This document shows positions 11,681 to 21,979 of a stretch of DNA of 64,000 bases, piece by piece. The stretch comes from Pectinophora gossypiella (Eukaryota; Arthropoda; Insecta; Lepidoptera; Gelechiidae), in contig NC_065410.1 in assembly GCF_024362695.1 (NCBI RefSeq), forward strand, positions 1,856,001 through 1,920,000, written 5' to 3'. Positions within the stretch are counted from its first letter, which is position 1; every line of letters begins with the position of its first letter. The notes beneath the pieces were generated by a model. The model ran no database searches, was not told the origin of the DNA, and saw only the letters and a list, made by a program, of their open reading frames with translations. A program made the position numbers and the translations under genes.

Positions 11681-13020
11681 GAGCGACAATTTCACCAAGA
11701 AGGGCGCCACTGAAACAAAACTTTGTAATTCCAATAGAATAGAATTCAATTAATGAGAAGTGGGCCGTTAGGTAAAGTATCACTCTGTGACATGACCATG
11801 TGCTAGCACTATATTTAAAACACTGTCCGTACACCTGTAGGCACCTCACTTACTCGAGGACCTCCGACTATCAGGCCTACCTGAGGCGTTCCGGAATACC
11901 GTACAGGTGATGAGTTGAGGCCGGCTCAGGCCAGGGCGTGCTGGACGATGGCGGCGCAGCGGGCCAACTGTTACGCAGCTGGCGGGCTGCACGTCCACCG
12001 GTCAACCTCGCAGACCTTCACCGGGCCTTATCCGGAGTGTTGACAAAAGGAGAGGCGCAGCACATCCACATGCGCGCCGCACAAAGGAAAGCTTCGACGT
12101 GCAAACAACCAAGGCAAGCTCCGCCGAAATGAAGCTTGAAATAACTTGCAAACGCAGAAGAAAACAGTAGCAATCTTCATTCACAAAATTTGTTGAAATA
12201 GTCTGATCCAATCATAAACTTCTTCTTAGATTAAAACTTGCAAAAACGTTAAAACTTTAAAACGTTAAAGGAAAAAACAAAAACCCCATCTGCAACAAGG
12301 AATGGCAATGATTAGCATGTGGTTCAGCTGACAGCGTGGCAAGGCAACTCACGAGTGTAAAACAAAGAAAATAACTTACAGGTTCATCCGGGATAGTTGG
12401 GCATCGCTCGGATGAAACCTAAACCCACCCACTGGACCTTAGGCGATGGGATTTCAGTGATGTTGCTGAAAACAAGGACCTCGAGGTTATCACAAAGTTG
12501 GTGCAAAAATATGCACGAAGAATTGCGAGGACTCACCATCTCGGTTAAGCTATTTATTTAAATCGAGACATCGGCTCTTGATGTCGCCGATAAATCGTGG
12601 CTTTTAATTTGCCCACATTATTGTTACGGCAGTGGAGTCTCCGGCGCTCTCGCGACGTCCCCACTTTCCATAACCTGTCTCTCAGCTCAGCCAGCTGTCA
12701 GTCTGACACACGAACCCACAATATTGCCAAACTAGAAAAAATCTACCAAACCATAAATTCGCCGAATCAACGACAACAATCGATCGACTTGTTTGATCCC
12801 AAAATTTAAACAATATAATTATAATATATCAAAATAAATGTTGCAGATAATTTTAATATAATAATTTAGAACAAAAGAAAATTATTAAAATGTTCGGGCC
12901 CATCGATAACCCTGCAGCGCCATCTGTGATTTCCTGCGGGTAAAATATAAAACAACGATATATCGCCAGAAACCACAAGATGTCGCTACAAGGCTCGTTG
13001 GTCCGAAATGCTTCGTTACA
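11681..13020 (-). repeat. 5' LTR (minus-strand element)
   Basis: Second copy of the 1,340-bp repeat. On the minus strand it begins TGTAACG at 13020 and would carry the promoter. The sequence between 10690 and 11680 that follows it is AT-rich with no ORF. No match to a standard tRNA primer site is seen directly after it. A TGGCGCCC string lies inside the repeat near its end. Confidence 0.75.
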
Positions 13021-13108
13021 CCAGAATCAATAAATAAATTCATTTATCTTTACTTGATCCATAGATTTTTAGTTAAAAGTTACTAAAATATATAAATTAT
13101 TAATTAGT

Positions 13109-13317
13109 TGATGGTAGGGCTAGCAGAGGAAGACCTAGAAGGACTTAAATTGGAGATGTCCTTAGAAAAGGTTTAACACGATCTACTCTGAACCGGCGTG
13201 CGTGTATGAAGCGATTGATGAAAGTGGAGGAAGCAAGACAAGTGTGTCAGGGTCGAAGCAAACGGAATTCTATAGTCTATGCTTACCCCGGTGGGAAATA
13301 GGCGTGAGTTTATGTAT
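13109..13317 (+). mobile_element. LINE-E 3' end
   Basis: Nucleotide match to the LINE-E tail: GGTAGGGCTAGCAGAGGAAG, then GAACCGGCGTGCGTGTATGA, then GGTGGGAAATAGGCGTGAG and TTTATGTATATATA. The frame is broken by an early deletion. It runs directly into a MITE-K end. Confidence 0.75.
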
Positions 13318-13322
13318 ATATA

Positions 13323-13530
13323 CCGGGTGTTAGTGACATCGTAACGAATACTGAGAGGGATGATTCAGACCATGATTCTGAGTTAATATCTAGTGGAATT
13401 TTCCGTCGCAAAATTCATGAAATTTTGAGTTTTGTTTTTAATTATTTTCAATTCCATATTGTGTTTTTAGCTGCATAGAACCCAAATTTCAATAAAAAAA
13501 ACAATAATGACAAATTATCGAAAATTTTCG
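13323..13530 (+). mobile_element. MITE-K left end (possible 2.7-kb element)
   Basis: It starts CGGGTGTTAGTGACATCG and continues ATTCAGACCATGATTCTGAG and GGAATTTTCCGTCGCAAAA, the long inverted terminus of MITE-K. The matching right end in inverse orientation is at 15890-15997. The flanks are TATATA on the left and TATATT on the right, so the two ends could bound one 2,675-bp element, or they may be two separate fragments. Confidence 0.6.
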
Positions 13531-13654
13531 ATGTAATGGAGACAACAGCTGCTCGAACGGGTCAACGGCCACACGCACCGAGCCGCGCGCCCCGCTCCGC
13601 ACGCCCCGCTCCGCGCGCCCCGCGCCGCACGCCGGCGGCGGCGCGGCGGCGGCG

Positions 13655-13712
13655 CGGCCTACAAAGTAGGCACTACGAACCGATCCTATTTCTTTCTCTG
13701 TCTATCGTAAAT
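13655..13712 (+). repeat. Short repeat, first of three
   Basis: AAAGTAGGCACTACGAACCG followed by CTATTTCTTTCTCTGTC recurs at about 14,874-14,915 and 15,143-15,190. It follows a GC-rich tract of CCCCGC and GGCGGC units (13561-13660). Local direct repeats like this suggest subterminal structure of a larger element. Confidence 0.65.
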
Positions 13713-14139
13713 TTATAAATTTATTTTATTCTTATTCTTAAATGGACGGATAATCAACAGGCATAAAATTTATGGAATACACGTCAATTTTAAGCAGAAA
13801 TCTAAAACAACCGACAGAATTAAGTTGACAGCACACGTCAAACGGTTTGCATACCAGCGAGATACCTTTTTGATTCGACCGGGTTATTCATTCATTTACT
13901 CATAGGAATCGGGGCCATTATCTACCTAAAACAGTTGAAACAGTAAATAATTGTATTCTTTGTTGTCATTAGAATAACTAACAACCAACTAACACAACCA
14001 CCACAGATTAGGTAATTAGTTACCTACTATGTCAACCATCCACCAACTTAGTATGTAAGTACCTACGCAAAACCTCGCTACACAAAAATCGAGCGAGATC
14101 GCGTCTAGAATTGGGCGGACACTCCGCCAGAGTGTTGCT

Positions 14140-14337
14140 TATCGATATTCTATCGATACCTAGTTAAAAAAAACCAATAGTAGGTACCTATCGATAGATC
14201 TTTTAGATCAATACCCATTATTATTACAAAGCAAGACCTATCGGTACTATCGCTAGTATCGATCTAAATGTACTATCACTACTTTCGATAGTTTAGACAA
14301 TTTTCAAGTTCAACAATTGATAATCTACCTATCGATA
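14140..14337. promoter_or_regulatory. Cluster of TATCGATA motifs
   Basis: Four exact TATCGATA palindromes at 14140, 14151, 14189 and 14330, plus TATCGATC at 14257 and CGATA at 14286, all within 200 bp. TATCGATA is the DRE site bound by DREF in Drosophila, and CGATA clusters are bound by the boundary factor BEAF-32. Whether these factors act here is inference; the clustering itself is directly visible. Confidence 0.5.
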
Positions 14338-14532
14338 GTTCGGCAACTCCGCCGCGTAAGCAATGTCGGCATGTTCAAAGAAAAAAATTGTCCGAGAGGA
14401 GTGATCTTATTTTTCTTGTTACATGTTGGTACCGAGGTACTAAGTACTAAGTTATTCGTGGTTTTAAATCTCATTGTTAAATCATCAGTAAAGAACTAAT
14501 TAAACCTATCCTGTTCTGTGTACAATATTCAT

Positions 14533-14752
14533 GTAACGGCTACGTGCTTACATAAGTACCTAGTAGACGGGAGCAACGACTTAACGTACCTTCCGAAGCA
14601 CGGATCATTTTACTTTCGGACAATCAGGTGATCAGCCTGTAACGTCCCAACCAAAGGCCTTATAAACAGATTTTTGTGATATGTCCCCACCGGAATACGA
14701 ACCCGGACCCTCCGCATCCCATCGCTCAACCACTGGACCACATAGGCCAAGA
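14533..14752 (-). mobile_element. SINE-A copy, tail missing
   Basis: On the minus strand it has a tRNA-like head with B-box GGGTTCGTATTCC, then TGTCCCCACC at the junction and the central domain GTGCTTCGGAAGGTACGTTA. The distal tail (the CCTGACACCAGG block) is absent. Confidence 0.75.
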
Positions 14753-14862
14753 AGGTTCTAAGACATAATTAAAGGATCCTGGGACGCAAGACCTCCGAGT
14801 TAGGGCTTGTTTGATCTGTCTTGATGGATACTCGGACGTGAATAGCCTCACGGATCAAGGGC

Positions 14863-15190
14863 AACGCGCGCCAATAAAGTAGGCATTACGAACAGATACT
14901 AGGTATTTCTTTGAGTTGATAGGTATCAAGTGAAGTTTCCTGTCGCCAAATTCATAAAAAAATTAGATTTTTTTCAGTCCCATATTGTGTTTTAAGCTGC
15001 ATAGAACGCACATTTAAAATAAACAAATAAAAATTACTAATTATTAAATTTTATCAATGTCATCAATAATAATAATAACGTATCTACAACTTCAGCTATG
15101 CGCAGGTGAATAGCCGGCGCACGGGTCAAGGGCAACGCTCGCCAATAAAGTAGGCATACGAACAGATACTATTTCTTTCTCTGTCACTTG
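14863..15190 (+). mobile_element. MITE-K-related internal repeats
   Basis: TATCAAGTGAAGTTTCCTGT, then CCCATATTGTGTTTTAAGCT, GCATAGAACGC and GCTATGCGCAGGTGAATAGC match the inverted copy at 36.14-36.46 kb and, in part, 13.38-13.50 kb. Two copies of CCAATAAAGTAGGCAT bracket it. This is transposon sequence rather than a unique intergenic region. Confidence 0.6.
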
Positions 15191-15194
15191 CACC

Positions 15195-15619
15195 ATAAAC
15201 ATACTTTTCTCTCTCTCTCTAGTCGTCGGCTCGACTCGGCCGCGGCCGGTGCGTCGTCGGCGCCCTTAGTCGGCGCCTTTGATGCTTTGCGCTAACGCCG
15301 CCGCGCGCTTCCGCTCAGTCGAATACTAAGCTTGACCCGAATCGCGCGCGTGATGTTTTTCGAGGATATTTTTTTCGTGTTTGTGAGTGTTTGTTTCATT
15401 CTGTAAATGAGCAGTGTCGACTATGATGATAGATCATAGACCATTTACTGCGCAAAAGTATGGAAGATTGTTGATGTTTATTAAAGAGCAAGGTGTTGTG
15501 TTTGTGAGTGCGTGTGATACCTACCTACCGCGGAGGAAACGCGATGTTGCATACCTACGTGACGTGACATGTTCTAGGGTACCTACCTAGGTACTTCATC
15601 CGAAGGAATAACAATTAAG
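15195..15619 (+). promoter_or_regulatory. Candidate CpG-rich promoter and non-coding first exon
   Basis: 15,220-15,350 is strikingly CpG-rich (CGACTCGGCCGCGGCCGG, GCCGCCGCGCGCTTCCGC) in AT-rich surroundings. It contains a good arthropod initiator, TCAGTC, at 15315-15320. Downstream lie possible splice donors: TTT/GTGAGT at 15383, TTT/GTGAGT at 15504 and AAG/GTAAGG at 15620. No convincing start codon with a long frame is present, so if transcribed this would be a 5' untranslated exon. The stretch sits between MITE-K ends, so it could instead belong to a transposon. This is inference; RNA evidence would decide. Confidence 0.3.
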
Positions 15620-15889
15620 GTAAGGCAAGAGTAGGGTTTTTATTGTTAATAAGTTAGGAACGTTTTAATAACTGGTAGGTAGGTACCGTGCGTGAAAAAT
15701 CGTGGCAGTAGGTGTTCTACTTCAACAAACAACATTTTTAAACGTTGAACCACTAAGCATCTAAATACAAGAGAATGAAAACTCCTACCTAGATATCAAC
15801 ATCGTATCACGCACGCGTAACGTAGCCGCGCGTAAGTTTAGCGTCTGTGTGGCGCGTTGTTCGACTTACATTGCGGCACAGTAAAAATT

Positions 15890-15997
15890 GAAAATCTTAA
15901 TTAAACATTTGCGACAAGAAAAACACCCACCATCATTTTTAGTACAATAAAATAGGCGTTCCATTTTTTTTTTCGTTACGATGTCACTAACACCCTG
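15890..15997 (+). mobile_element. MITE-K right end
   Basis: TTAATTAAACATTTGCGACA, then the terminus CGTTACGATGTCACTAACACCCTG. Shares its inner part with the copy at 53.45 kb. It may pair with 13323. Confidence 0.65.
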
Positions 15998-16084
15998 TAT
16001 ATTATATATATTATTAATAATAAATTATCGAATAAAAGTATCAACATTAGTAATTTGAGTACATTTTCGAGCAGGAAGATTTCT

Positions 16085-16200
16085 CTGATTTCGATCCACT
16101 CTGAACCGGCGTGAGAAACGATTGATAAATGTGGAGGAAGCAAGAGAAGTTTGTATTGTAAGAATCAAACCAAAATTCTAATGTCTCTGATTTAAACAAA
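16085..16200 (+). mobile_element. LINE-E 3' fragment, diverged
   Basis: ATCCACTCTGAACCGGCGTG and AATGTGGAGGAAGCAAGAGA match LINE-E, then similarity decays (AAGAATCAAACCAAAATTCT). Confidence 0.6.
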
Positions 16201-16324
16201 ACATAAACAGCCATATGATATTACAATACCATAAAAACTGGTGTCACAGCAACATTTCAACAACATTACTGTTTTAATTAATGTTTACTGTAAGTACCTA
16301 ATTTTTAAAGGTAATAGACTCGTA

Positions 16325-16424
16325 TTTACTGCCTATATACGTCCCACTGCTGGGCACAGGCTTCCCCTCAATTACCGGAAGGGGTATGGAGCATACTTCA
16401 CCAGGCTGCTCCACTGCGGGCATT
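16325..16424 (-). mobile_element. SINE-B tail fragment
   Basis: TATATACGTCCCACTGCTGG, then GCACAGGCTTCCCC, then GGTATGGAGCATACTTCACC and GCTCCACTGCGGG are the inverted SINE-B 3' half. Confidence 0.75.
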
Positions 16425-16475
16425 GTCTCTGCTTATCGCGGTGGGAAATAGGCACGCTTATAATAAGTAAGGTTA
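16425..16475 (+). mobile_element. LINE-E terminal fragment
   Basis: TCTCTGCTTATCGCGGTGGG followed by AAATAGGC is the last part of LINE-E before its GTGAGTTTATG tail. Confidence 0.6.
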
Positions 16476-16880
16476 TATGGCTGCAAGTACTCGTCTAGTG
16501 ACTCTCCTTCTGCCCCTCACATAAAGGAGTGAACAACGTCTAAGTATACCACAAAAAGTTCTAAAAAAAAACAACGAACCGCCGACAAATTACACAAAAA
16601 GCGTGCATCTGTCTGCCTCATAAAAAGAGTTGAGTGACTCAAACAAGTTACGAAGAAAAAGCTATAAATTTCGCCCGGAGTTCTTTAGTGAAAGTGACTT
16701 TTGCCGGGCATCGAACCTCAGCCCCTGTTGACGGGTGTAAGCCTAACTGTCGGCGGATTAGTGTTGTCGCCCGCCTGGCTATTTTCCGTCTGGACTTTGT
16801 GCTAAATTTAGAGCTAATTTGGGGGTTATTTTGGCTGATTAAGACAGATTAAGCTATGGGATGGTTAAAAAGTCACACTG

Positions 16881-17257
16881 GGAACATCATTTGTATCACC
16901 ATCTCCCTAGCATTACCCCGTTTTTCACAGGATCCGCTTACCTAACCTAAAGATTTGACAGATCCGGTTTTTTACAGAAGCTGTCTGACCTTCCAACCTG
17001 CGAAGGGAAAACCAGTCCAATACAGGTTAGGTCACATACCTCCGAAAATGCATTTCACGGGAATGTATGTTTCCTCACGATGTTTTACTTCACCGCTGAG
17101 CACGTGATAATCATTTATGATCCGATCATTTAAAATCAAAATTCAACAATCATTCGTTTAGGCCGGTGCTGGATTCAAACCTGCAACCTCAAACTGACAG
17201 ATAAGCGTTCTACCAACTGGACTACCACGGCTTAATTTTTTGGAACATCATTTGTAT
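16881..17257 (-). mobile_element. Full-length SINE-D with 16-bp target duplication
   Basis: The element is 16897-17241. On the minus strand it starts GCCGTGGTAGTCCAGTTGG (A-box-like) and has B-box GGTTTGAATCC. A body with CATAAATGATTATCACGTGC and ACCTGTATTGGACTGGTTTT follows, and it ends GGTAAGCGGATCCTGTG, then CTAGGGAGATGGTG. GGAACATCATTTGTAT occurs at 16881-16896 and again at 17242-17257, a perfect 16-bp target duplication. The head is tRNA-like but the element is not a tRNA gene. Confidence 0.85.
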
Positions 17258-17299
17258 GCATCATTTTATATTTTGAATGAAAACACCGAATTTAATATT

Positions 17300-17735
17300 A
17301 TGTAAGAAACGTAACTCGCATATTATGCTTTGTTTGCATCTTAAAATGCCCTGTTTAAACCTGAGTATAAATCAAGTATTCTAGAGGTAATTGAATATAA
17401 ATTAAGTATTCTAATTTAAACATCTTCAACTTTTCATAAAATTCTCACTCGCACCCTAAAAACTAATAAACCTAAGAAAAAAGCCAGACGAATTCTTTTA
17501 ATTACTACCCTAACAACTGGTGCCTCAAGGCCGTTTCTAATGAATTTAGACTTCCAGTATTCTAGCCAGAAGTTATGTAATTTAGCTGCTTATTTATTCT
17601 AAACGGATGGCCATCTTACCTAGTGAATGCTAACTAGAAATTCTTTTTAAACATGTGTAAATAGATCGTTTTTTAATGACGTACAAATCTAGTTTGTTTG
17701 TGTGTTGTTTGTGTTTCTATCACTTTGGATTAGAA
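17300..17735. other. Non-coding stretch, nothing recognised
   Basis: AT-rich sequence with no matched repeat and no supportable ORF. Confidence 0.5.
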
Positions 17736-17737
17736 TT

Positions 17738-17880
17738 TTCATCCCCCTAGTATGGTCGCGTTTTAACAGGGTCCGCTTACCTAACCTGAAGATTTGTCAG
17801 GGCCGGTCTTTTAACAAATAACTCCGAAAATGCATTTCTCAGGAATGTGGGTTTCCTCACTCAATTTAGTCACATGAAAA
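17738..17880 (-). mobile_element. SINE-D 3' fragment
   Basis: TCCCCCTAGTATGGTCGCGT, then ACAGGGTCCGCTTACCTAAC, then CTCCGAAAATGCATTTCTCA and GTGGGTTTCCTCAC. An internal stretch (the GACTGCCTGTCTGACC block) has been deleted. Confidence 0.7.
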
Positions 17881-17910
17881 GACATTCTTGCAAAATTATT
17901 TCAGCCAATA

Positions 17911-18156
17911 CATTCATAAACTCACACCTATTTCCCGCCGAGATAAGCAAAGACCATGGAATTACATTTGCTTCGATACTGACATTGCTGACACACTTCT
18001 CTTGCTTCCTTCACATGTATCGATCATTTCATACAAGCACGCAGCACGTTCAAAGTAGATCGTACTGAACTTTTTTAAGGACATCTCTAATTTGGTTAAT
18101 GTACGTCATTCTAGGTCTTCCTCCACCAAGCTTCGCTTTATATACTGCTTTCGTAT
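17911..18156 (-). mobile_element. LINE-E 3' end
   Basis: Inverted LINE-E: CATAAACTCACACCTATTTC, CTTGCTTCCTTCACATGTAT, AAGCACGCAGCACG, TGGTTAATGTACGTCATTCT and CTTCGCTTTATATACTGC. Frameshifted throughout. Confidence 0.7.
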
Positions 18157-18425
18157 TCCTATTATTCTTCAGCCAATAACACCAGCCAAGTAAGATTTTA
18201 ATAACAAATTAGAGTTCTCCAAACAAAAGGCAAGAACTGGGCCGAGTCTCAGACGCGTTTTAGTCGCGTTTTCTCAGCTCCCACAGTGGCGCAGGAAAAC
18301 AATTAAACCCTCCGGTAGTCCCAGGGAAAGTTTGCGGGGAGACCGTTGCATCCGTCTCCTTTGTATCTGAAGAGGTTGGTCTGAGTTACACGAATTGAGA
18401 TTTTGTTTTTTTATTATTATTTTAT

Positions 18426-18570
18426 ACAGTGTGTTACTGCTACTTAACGAATACTAAGGGGGATAATTCAGATCAAGTTTTTTGCCATGAAAAATTCCAC
18501 TTGATATAAACCCAGAATCATGGCCATAATCATCTCTCAAAGTTTTTTTTACGATGTCACTAACAACCTG
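18426..18570. mobile_element. MITE-K, compact complete copy (145 bp)
   Basis: The left end CAGTGTGTTACTGCTACTTA and right end ACGATGTCACTAACAACCTG are inverted, with inner arms GGGGATAATTCAGATCAAG and TCATGGCCATAATCATCTC. It shows that the family can consist of little more than two long inverted termini. Confidence 0.75.
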
Positions 18571-18579
18571 TATGTCATC

Positions 18580-19025
18580 TGTGTATAATTTGTTTTTTGT
18601 ATAATAAAACCATTGTTTTATATTATATGTCTCTGATGAATATCTATTGTAAGTACCAGCCGTGCTTTAAAATTGTTGATTTTCTATTATTATATTATAA
18701 TTGTACCCATAGGTATTAAATTGTTTGTACCGATAAGTATATTTATTATTATTATTTGTATGTCGTTTCCATATCTCTGGCCTATGGAATTCCGGACTTA
18801 TAGAACGCGTGGGTGGGGCCGAACTCAACACATGGAGGCACCTTAAGTCAAAATAATCCAAAAGTAGAGTAACACCAACCGGCTATTATCCCTGTATGTT
18901 CTATGGGAGTGCACCCAAATACAACGGCGGTTCTTGTATGACTATTGCATTATTTATGGTAACAAGAGAAACTGGGTTGGTAAACATGGATGAAATGAGC
19001 ACTAAATGGGCCACCTATGTAGGTG
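18580..19025. other. Non-coding stretch, nothing recognised
   Basis: No gene and no matched repeat. Confidence 0.5.
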
Positions 19026-19033
19026 ACGCGACA

Positions 19034-19424
19034 GGACGGCAAGGCAGTAGCATATAGGACGGCAAGGCAGCAACGTACAGGACGCCAAGGCAGCAACATA
19101 CAGGACGGCAAGGAAGCAACATACAAGACGTCAAAGCAGCAACATACAGGACGGCAAGGCAGCAACGTACAGGACGGCAAGGAAGCAACATACAAGACGT
19201 CAAGGCAGCAACATACAGGACGGCAAGGAAGCAACATACAAGACGTCAAAGCAGCAACATACAGGACGGCAAGGCAGCAACAGACAGGACGGCAAGGCAG
19301 CAACGTACAGGACGGCAAGGAAGCAACATACAAGACGTCAAGGCAGCAACATACAGGACGGCTAGGCAGCAACATACAAAACGGCAAGGCAGCAACATGC
19401 AGAACGGCAAGCCAGCAACAATTA
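19034..19424. repeat. Minisatellite, 17 units of 23 bp
   Basis: The unit is GGACGGCAAGGCAGCAACATACA with few variants. Three unit types recur: one with GTACA, one with AAGGAAGCAAC and one with AGACGTCAA. The last two occur as a pair four times (units 4-5, 7-8, 9-10, 13-14), so part of the array grew by copying dimers. Because 23 is not a multiple of three and the unit lacks stop codons, long frames stay open on both strands (151 and 145 residues). These are consequences of the repeat, not genes. Confidence 0.95.
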
Positions 19425-19429
19425 TTATT

Positions 19430-21084
19430 ATCTCCAAAACGCAGTGTCTCAAAACTTGCGCCACGCGAAAAACACTAGAGACGGTCGCGATGAACATTCG
19501 CTAAATACAGCGCTCGACTCACCTCTTCACTGTCAGAGCATGCACTCGTCACGGGAATTGGATGTATTTTCTGTCATATTTTTCAAGTCTAAGAGCTGGT
19601 TGGACCGTAGCCAAATGAAGGTAGCCGGGTTTATTAAGTCTATTGTTTTTGGAGCTTGTCAGATGAGGTGGATTTTAAATTTTGGAAGCGAACTTAAGTG
19701 TGGTTTGGGTAATTTATTTTGATTCAGTTCATTCGGTTTTCTTTTTGTTTGGAATAGTAAACTCAGTTGGTTTTGCGACATGTGTTATAATATTACCGAT
19801 ATTATGCCAGGTTTGAACGAGAAATACTTCTATGTAGGTCTATTGAATGTCGTCTAAATGGTTATGATAACGTAGGAACACATTTTTGTAATTAATTATG
19901 GTAAATATTATATATATACCTTCTTTTTATCTATTTTACGTTATTTAAAAGCCCAGCTGCTTCTTCAATGTTATCTGCATCATTCACTTAATTTGATATG
20001 CTTTCCTACACTGTTGTTACTTTCGAAACATTTTAAAATTGAGGATATTTTCTAAACCTTAATCTCCTTAATACTTGTAATTTACTTCATTCCATTTCAA
20101 CCAAATCAACCAATCATTATCTCCAGAGAAAACTTTACAAAAAAATACCAATTTTACCACTTGCAAATACGCGCCTGTATGGAGCCGGTGACGTCATAGC
20201 ATAACGACCACGTTTTCAATTATACGTAATTGTGGCAAAGCCATAATAACGTACAGCATAGCAATTTCGAACGTCGAACATAGATTGCATTTGTTTTTCA
20301 GTGTCTGCTCGACAGGGTAATAGGGGTCAATTTTGTAAATAAAATAGAAAACACGACGGTAACTCTTAAACTAAGTACACTGGTTTGCAGGAAAATTGGC
20401 TAGTTGTTTTAAAGTGCTTTTATTTGTAAAAGTTTTTTTAGTAATGTAAACAAGCGAGGTTTCATGGAATAGTGTTCGATTTTTAAATGGTAGAATTAGT
20501 TAGGAATTAAACTTAATGAGTTGTACGATCTTACCCTATGTTATGTGTATGGAACGAACTATAAATGAATAGACATTCAATTTGGGTATGTACAATACTA
20601 TAAGTGGTAAAGCCGCCATATGCTATATACCTAGTTAAGTCTCTTTTGTAAATACTTACATTAATTTTGGTGCAATAAGGTATATTTTTATACAATACTG
20701 TATTGTACTGTTGCATATTTTTTTTAAGTCTTGCTCATAATACCTAATAGGGTGTTCAAGTTATCAAAATCCAATGCACAATAATTCCTCATTCAGGCAT
20801 CGACATGAAATTCCGTGTACAAATCACAGTTGGGATAACATTCCCTGAGGGCTTGTCGATGGTCACACGGTGATAATGAAACAATCCAGAATGCGATCCG
20901 ATACACCGAGTTCCGAACCCGACAGACACATTCTGTCTGTCATAAAAATTCCATTTTTAAAATATAATTGAAGTGTACTAGAAACAGGTTCGCTCTAAAA
21001 AGTATGAAACAAGAATATAGATTATATTTTCGTGAATTTCTTCCGAATAGTGATGTTTAGGTGATAGCCGTGGTCGTATGCCGT
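19430..21084. other. Non-coding stretch
   Basis: AT-rich with no matched repeat. A palindromic TGACGTCA (CRE-like) at about 20190 stands alone. A second one is at about 21541. No ORF is supportable. Confidence 0.5.
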
Positions 21085-21087
21085 GGT

Positions 21088-21195
21088 AAGTTCAAATTCA
21101 AAATTCAAATTCAAAAATATCTTTCTTTATTCAGTAGGTAACATAGTTACAATTTGAATCGTCAATTTTTACATAACGAACGTCTCATCCGCCTA
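21088..21195 (-). mobile_element. LINE 3' tail, (TTGAA)n type
   Basis: TTCAAATTCAAAATTCAAAT followed by TCTTTCTTTATTCAGTAGG on the plus strand reads on the minus strand as a stretch with AATAAAGAAAGA and a TTGAATTTGAA repeat, the layout of a LINE 3' end. A similar arrangement occurs at 58.6 kb. Confidence 0.5.
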
Positions 21196-21979
21196 AAACT
21201 AAAACAAGCAAACTCTTAGGACAGATTTGTTGGTTGGTCATTGTTTTTAAACCTTTCTTTTATATTATTTTTGGAGTCTTTATATTAAGATAATGTGCTT
21301 CCGATACGTGTTTTATACAAGATTTGGAAATATAACCTATCCGGAGCATGTCTGAGCAGTCATGGTTATCATTTCAGCGTTTTCATCGAGTAAATACAAG
21401 AAAACCGGCAAGTAAAAGTAATGTGTACATATTTGAAATGTGCAAATTAAGCCCTTTCATTTCATACCCAACACACTAAAACACTTTATTTTTTGCCCTT
21501 ACTTTATGTCCTGTAGATGGCGCCACATTAAATTTACCGTGACGTCATATTGTCATAGCCTACTCGTATAACGAGCGGATAACCAAGACGCTTCTAGTGA
21601 CACCTCATTTGTTAAATTCAGGCAGGTCGTTTAGAAGTTCGGTTGAAACAGACGTGCACACACATACATACAAACCAAACACATAACCCTCCTTCTTGCT
21701 TCCTCACAATCGGGTAAACACTTATACCATGCTTCTCATTATTCTCCGCTTTTGGCGACAAAAATCTGTCTTTAGAAATTAGATCGATTGTAATATTACA
21801 ATTTACCATCATCAAAGTCTGTATGACTTTATAAACGTCTACTGAAAACGATTTAAGGAATATTTGCGAGGGACTTTCCAATTAACTACTTATAAATTGC
21901 AGAATTTATTGTCGTAAACTAGAAAGTAAGAAAGTCGTAATAAATTAAAGTCATGTAGACAAATTCAACACACAAAGTC

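Larger units (their letters stand above)
8090..13020 (-). mobile_element. Non-autonomous LTR retrotransposon
   Basis: Two direct repeats of 1,340 bp (8090-9429 and 11681-13020) flank 2,251 bp. The offset between the repeats is constant at 3,591 bp and I saw no difference between them, which implies recent insertion or gene conversion. On the minus strand the repeats begin TGTAACGAAG and the 3' copy is preceded by a polypurine tract, so transcription runs right to left. Inside, only a 124-residue gag-like ORF is recognisable. No protease, reverse transcriptase, RNase H or integrase coding is visible, so mobility would depend on a relative. I could not identify a primer-binding site or a clean target duplication. 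The left edge may have lost a few bases, since the internal junction reads TGTACA where the outer edge does not. Confidence 0.75.

Noticed and set aside
8090..13020. Simple segmental duplication
   Set aside because: The polypurine tract, TG start and gag-like ORF on the same strand fit an LTR element better.
16690..16745. Inverted B-box-like GAGGTTCGATGCC
   Set aside because: No matching A-box or cloverleaf and no second copy in the window.
18950..19478. Long ORFs on both strands (145-151 residues)
   Set aside because: Produced by the 23-bp tandem repeat, which has no stop codons in most frames.
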